Shown here: piece after piece, positions 30,139 through 31,658 of the stretch | How positions within the stretch are numbered: the first letter of the stretch is position 1 | How the letters are laid out: each line of letters begins with the position of its first letter | DNA from: an uncultured Treponema sp. | GTDB taxonomy: Bacteria > Spirochaetota > Spirochaetia > Treponematales > Treponemataceae | DNA: 31,658 nt | Reading direction: 5' to 3' | Assembly (NCBI GenBank): GCA_946611835.1 | Contig: CAMOEE010000004.1 | Location: 1 to 31,658, forward strand | Notes under the pieces: model-generated | The model's input: the letters and a program-made list of their open reading frames with translations, nothing else | Database searches by the model: none | Told to the model about the DNA's origin: nothing | Program-made: the position numbers and the translations under genes

Positions 30139-31605
30139 ATGTCGAAATCAAAACCAAATCCTTTCGCTGAATATGATGAAGAGGCCGAAGCTCAGGCTCA
30201 AGGCTATGACACCTCAAAATATTATGTGAATCTTCCTCTGGTAGTAATCGCAGGCCGGCCGAATGTCGGAAAATCAACGCTCTTCAACCGCTTCATGCAT
30301 CGTCGTCTTGCAATCGTTGACCCCACCCCAGGCGTAACCCGGGATCCTGTCGAGGCAACTGCCTTCATCATGGGAAAACCTGTTCGTCTGGTTGATACAG
30401 GCGGATATAAGCTGGACCGGGACCTTAAAAGCCGGGAATCCGAGATGGACGAACTTGTAGTCCAGAAAACATTGCAGTCAATTAAACAGGCCGATAAAAT
30501 CCTTCTTTTGCTTGAAGCCGGAACAATCACAGGCGAGGATGAGGAATTCATTCATCTTCTTCGTCCTTATTGGGACAAGCTCATCGTTGCCGTAAACAAG
30601 TGCGAGGGCGGAAAGGGCGAGGATATCGCCTGGAACTATCTTCAGTATGGCTTTAAGGAACTGCTTTTTGTCTCCGCAGACCACGGCGACCACATCACGG
30701 ATTTGGCAAAAAAACTCACAGAAAACCTTGATTTCTCAAAAGTCGAAGAAGGGGAAAAGCCTGCAGATCCCATTAGAATTGCGATTTTGGGTAAACCGAA
30801 CACAGGTAAATCAACCCTCTCAAACCGCCTCACCCACTCGGAGAATTCCATCGTATCAGATTACGCAGGAACAACAAGGGATGTAGTCGAGGGCAAATTT
30901 CAGTATGCCGGCAAGAATTTTGAGATTATGGACACAGCAGGAATCCGCCGCAAAAAGAAAGTCCACGAAAATGTCGAATACTATTCAGTAAACAGGGCAA
31001 TCAAAACCCTGGACAAATGCGATGTCGTCTTCCTTATGATTGACGCCCAGGAAGGTCTGGCCGACCAGGACAAAAAAATCTGCTCTCTGGCCTACGAGCG
31101 TGGCCGTGGAATCATTTTCGTCCTCAATAAGTGGGACACCCAGGAGCAGAGCAAAAAAACTCTCCGTGACACGGTGGATTACATCAAGACCATGTTCGGC
31201 CACATGAACTGGGCGCCGATTCTGCCTCTCTCAGCCCTAAAAGGCGAGGGAATCAAGGATTTGCTCAACAAGGCCATCGAATTGTACAATCAGCTCACCC
31301 GCAAGGTGGAGACAAGTGCCCTCAACAAGGCCCTCGAAGACTGGCTTTTCCATTATCCGCCGCCAGCCACAAAAGCGATTCACTTCAAAATCCGCTACAT
31401 GACGCAAACTAGCACAAATCCGGTCTCATTCCGCATTTTCTGCACAAGCCCTGACAATGTTCCCGAAAGCTATGTCACCTATCTCAAAAACTCCATCCGC
31501 AAGGATTTGGGCTTTGACCAGATTCCGGTAGAACTCAACTTAAAGCCAAGCCGCAAGAGATGGGAAAACCGCTTCGATGAGGAAGATAGGGAGCGACGGC
31601 AATAG
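30139..31605 (+). CDS. der: Ribosome assembly GTPase Der (EngA)
   Basis: 488 residues, longer than the usual 436-490 range's low end because of an acidic N-terminal extension of about 30 residues. Two GTPase domains lie in tandem. The first has GRPNVGKST (about 38-46), VDTGG and VNKCE. The second has GKPNTGKST (about 217-225), MDTAGIRRKKK and LNKWD. A C-terminal KH-like domain follows (RYMTQTSTNPVSFRIFC). Der acts in late 50S subunit assembly. The final codons DRERRQ and the stop at 31603-31605 lie within the leading part of a dispersed repeat copy, so the C-terminus seems to have been set by that element. The ATG is 7 bases after an extended -10. Confidence 0.95.
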   Translation: MSKSKPNPFAEYDEEAEAQAQGYDTSKYYVNLPLVVIAGRPNVGKSTLFNRFMHRRLAIVDPTPGVTRDPVEATAFIMGKPVRLVDTGGYKLDRDLKSRESEMDELVVQKTLQSIKQADKILLLLEAGTITGEDEEFIHLLRPYWDKLIVAVNKCEGGKGEDIAWNYLQYGFKELLFVSADHGDHITDLAKKLTENLDFSKVEEGEKPADPIRIAILGKPNTGKSTLSNRLTHSENSIVSDYAGTTRDVVEGKFQYAGKNFEIMDTAGIRRKKKVHENVEYYSVNRAIKTLDKCDVVFLMIDAQEGLADQDKKICSLAYERGRGIIFVLNKWDTQEQSKKTLRDTVDYIKTMFGHMNWAPILPLSALKGEGIKDLLNKAIELYNQLTRKVETSALNKALEDWLFHYPPPATKAIHFKIRYMTQTSTNPVSFRIFCTSPDNVPESYVTYLKNSIRKDLGFDQIPVELNLKPSRKRWENRFDEEDRERRQ

Positions 31606-31658
31606 CCGGCAAAACCTGTGAGACAGGTTTTGAGCGAGTCTCGGAAAAATCTGCGATT
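31589..31658 (+). repeat. Dispersed three-hairpin repeat, copy C, cut by window end
   Basis: The unit begins GGGAGCGACGG inside the end of der. The leading hairpin is CGGC, AATA, GCCG (31597-31608) and contains the der stop codon. The long hairpin is at 31610-31632 (arm CAAAACCTGT, loop GAG). GCGAGTCTCGG follows at 31634-31644, as in copy A. The remainder lies beyond the window. The long hairpin and its T tract could terminate der transcription. Confidence 0.75.

Overview
The window looks like a chromosomal segment of a host-associated treponeme (Spirochaetota, Treponema or a close relative). The evidence is indirect: moderate GC, an outer-membrane beta-barrel protein ending in a C-terminal Phe, many dCache/HAMP sensors and nucleotide cyclases, a lone PTS enzyme I, and a very large fused 2-hydroxyacyl-CoA dehydratase activase-type protein. 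No rRNA, tRNA, CRISPR array, phage gene or transposase was seen.

Layout. (1) 1-2711: the 3' part of an outer-membrane protein gene, a hairpin terminator, then a PurF-like phosphoribosyltransferase whose glutaminase active site is lost. (2) 2712-2861: a gap made almost entirely of tandem copies of a palindromic repeat. (3) 2862-9468 (minus): an addB-addA recombination helicase-nuclease operon. (4) 9539-10636: a divergent LrgA/LrgB membrane pair. (5) 10633-12033 (minus): a dCache-HAMP membrane sensor with no output domain. (6) 12176-22425: six tightly packed plus-strand genes, namely a dCache diguanylate cyclase (AGDEF), a tripartite hybrid histidine kinase, a two-receiver response regulator without an output domain, a degenerate GGDEF protein (SGAEF), a HAMP-class III nucleotide cyclase, and a membrane-anchored coiled-coil protein. 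(7) 22538-27112: the giant activase gene, followed by a heptanucleotide tandem repeat and a bidirectional terminator. (8) 27310-28125 (minus): a methyltransferase. (9) 28367-31605: ptsI and der.

Working together. Region 6, with the divergent sensor in region 5, looks like one signalling locus that could join a His-Asp phosphorelay to cyclic-di-GMP and cyclic-nucleotide signals. It is the best candidate here for an undescribed system. Two features recur across unrelated genes. First, a roughly 80-bp element built of three small hairpins varies in stem sequence but keeps its pairing; copies lie at the 3' ends of purF and der, where they supply the last codons, and between two divergent genes. 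Second, several promoters (addB, lrgA, ptsI, der, and the dCache-GGDEF gene) place the -10 box so close to the ATG that the transcripts should be leaderless or nearly so. addA, lrgB, the response regulator and others instead have ordinary Shine-Dalgarno sites.

All calls come from reading the sequence and from remembered family motifs. No database search was run.
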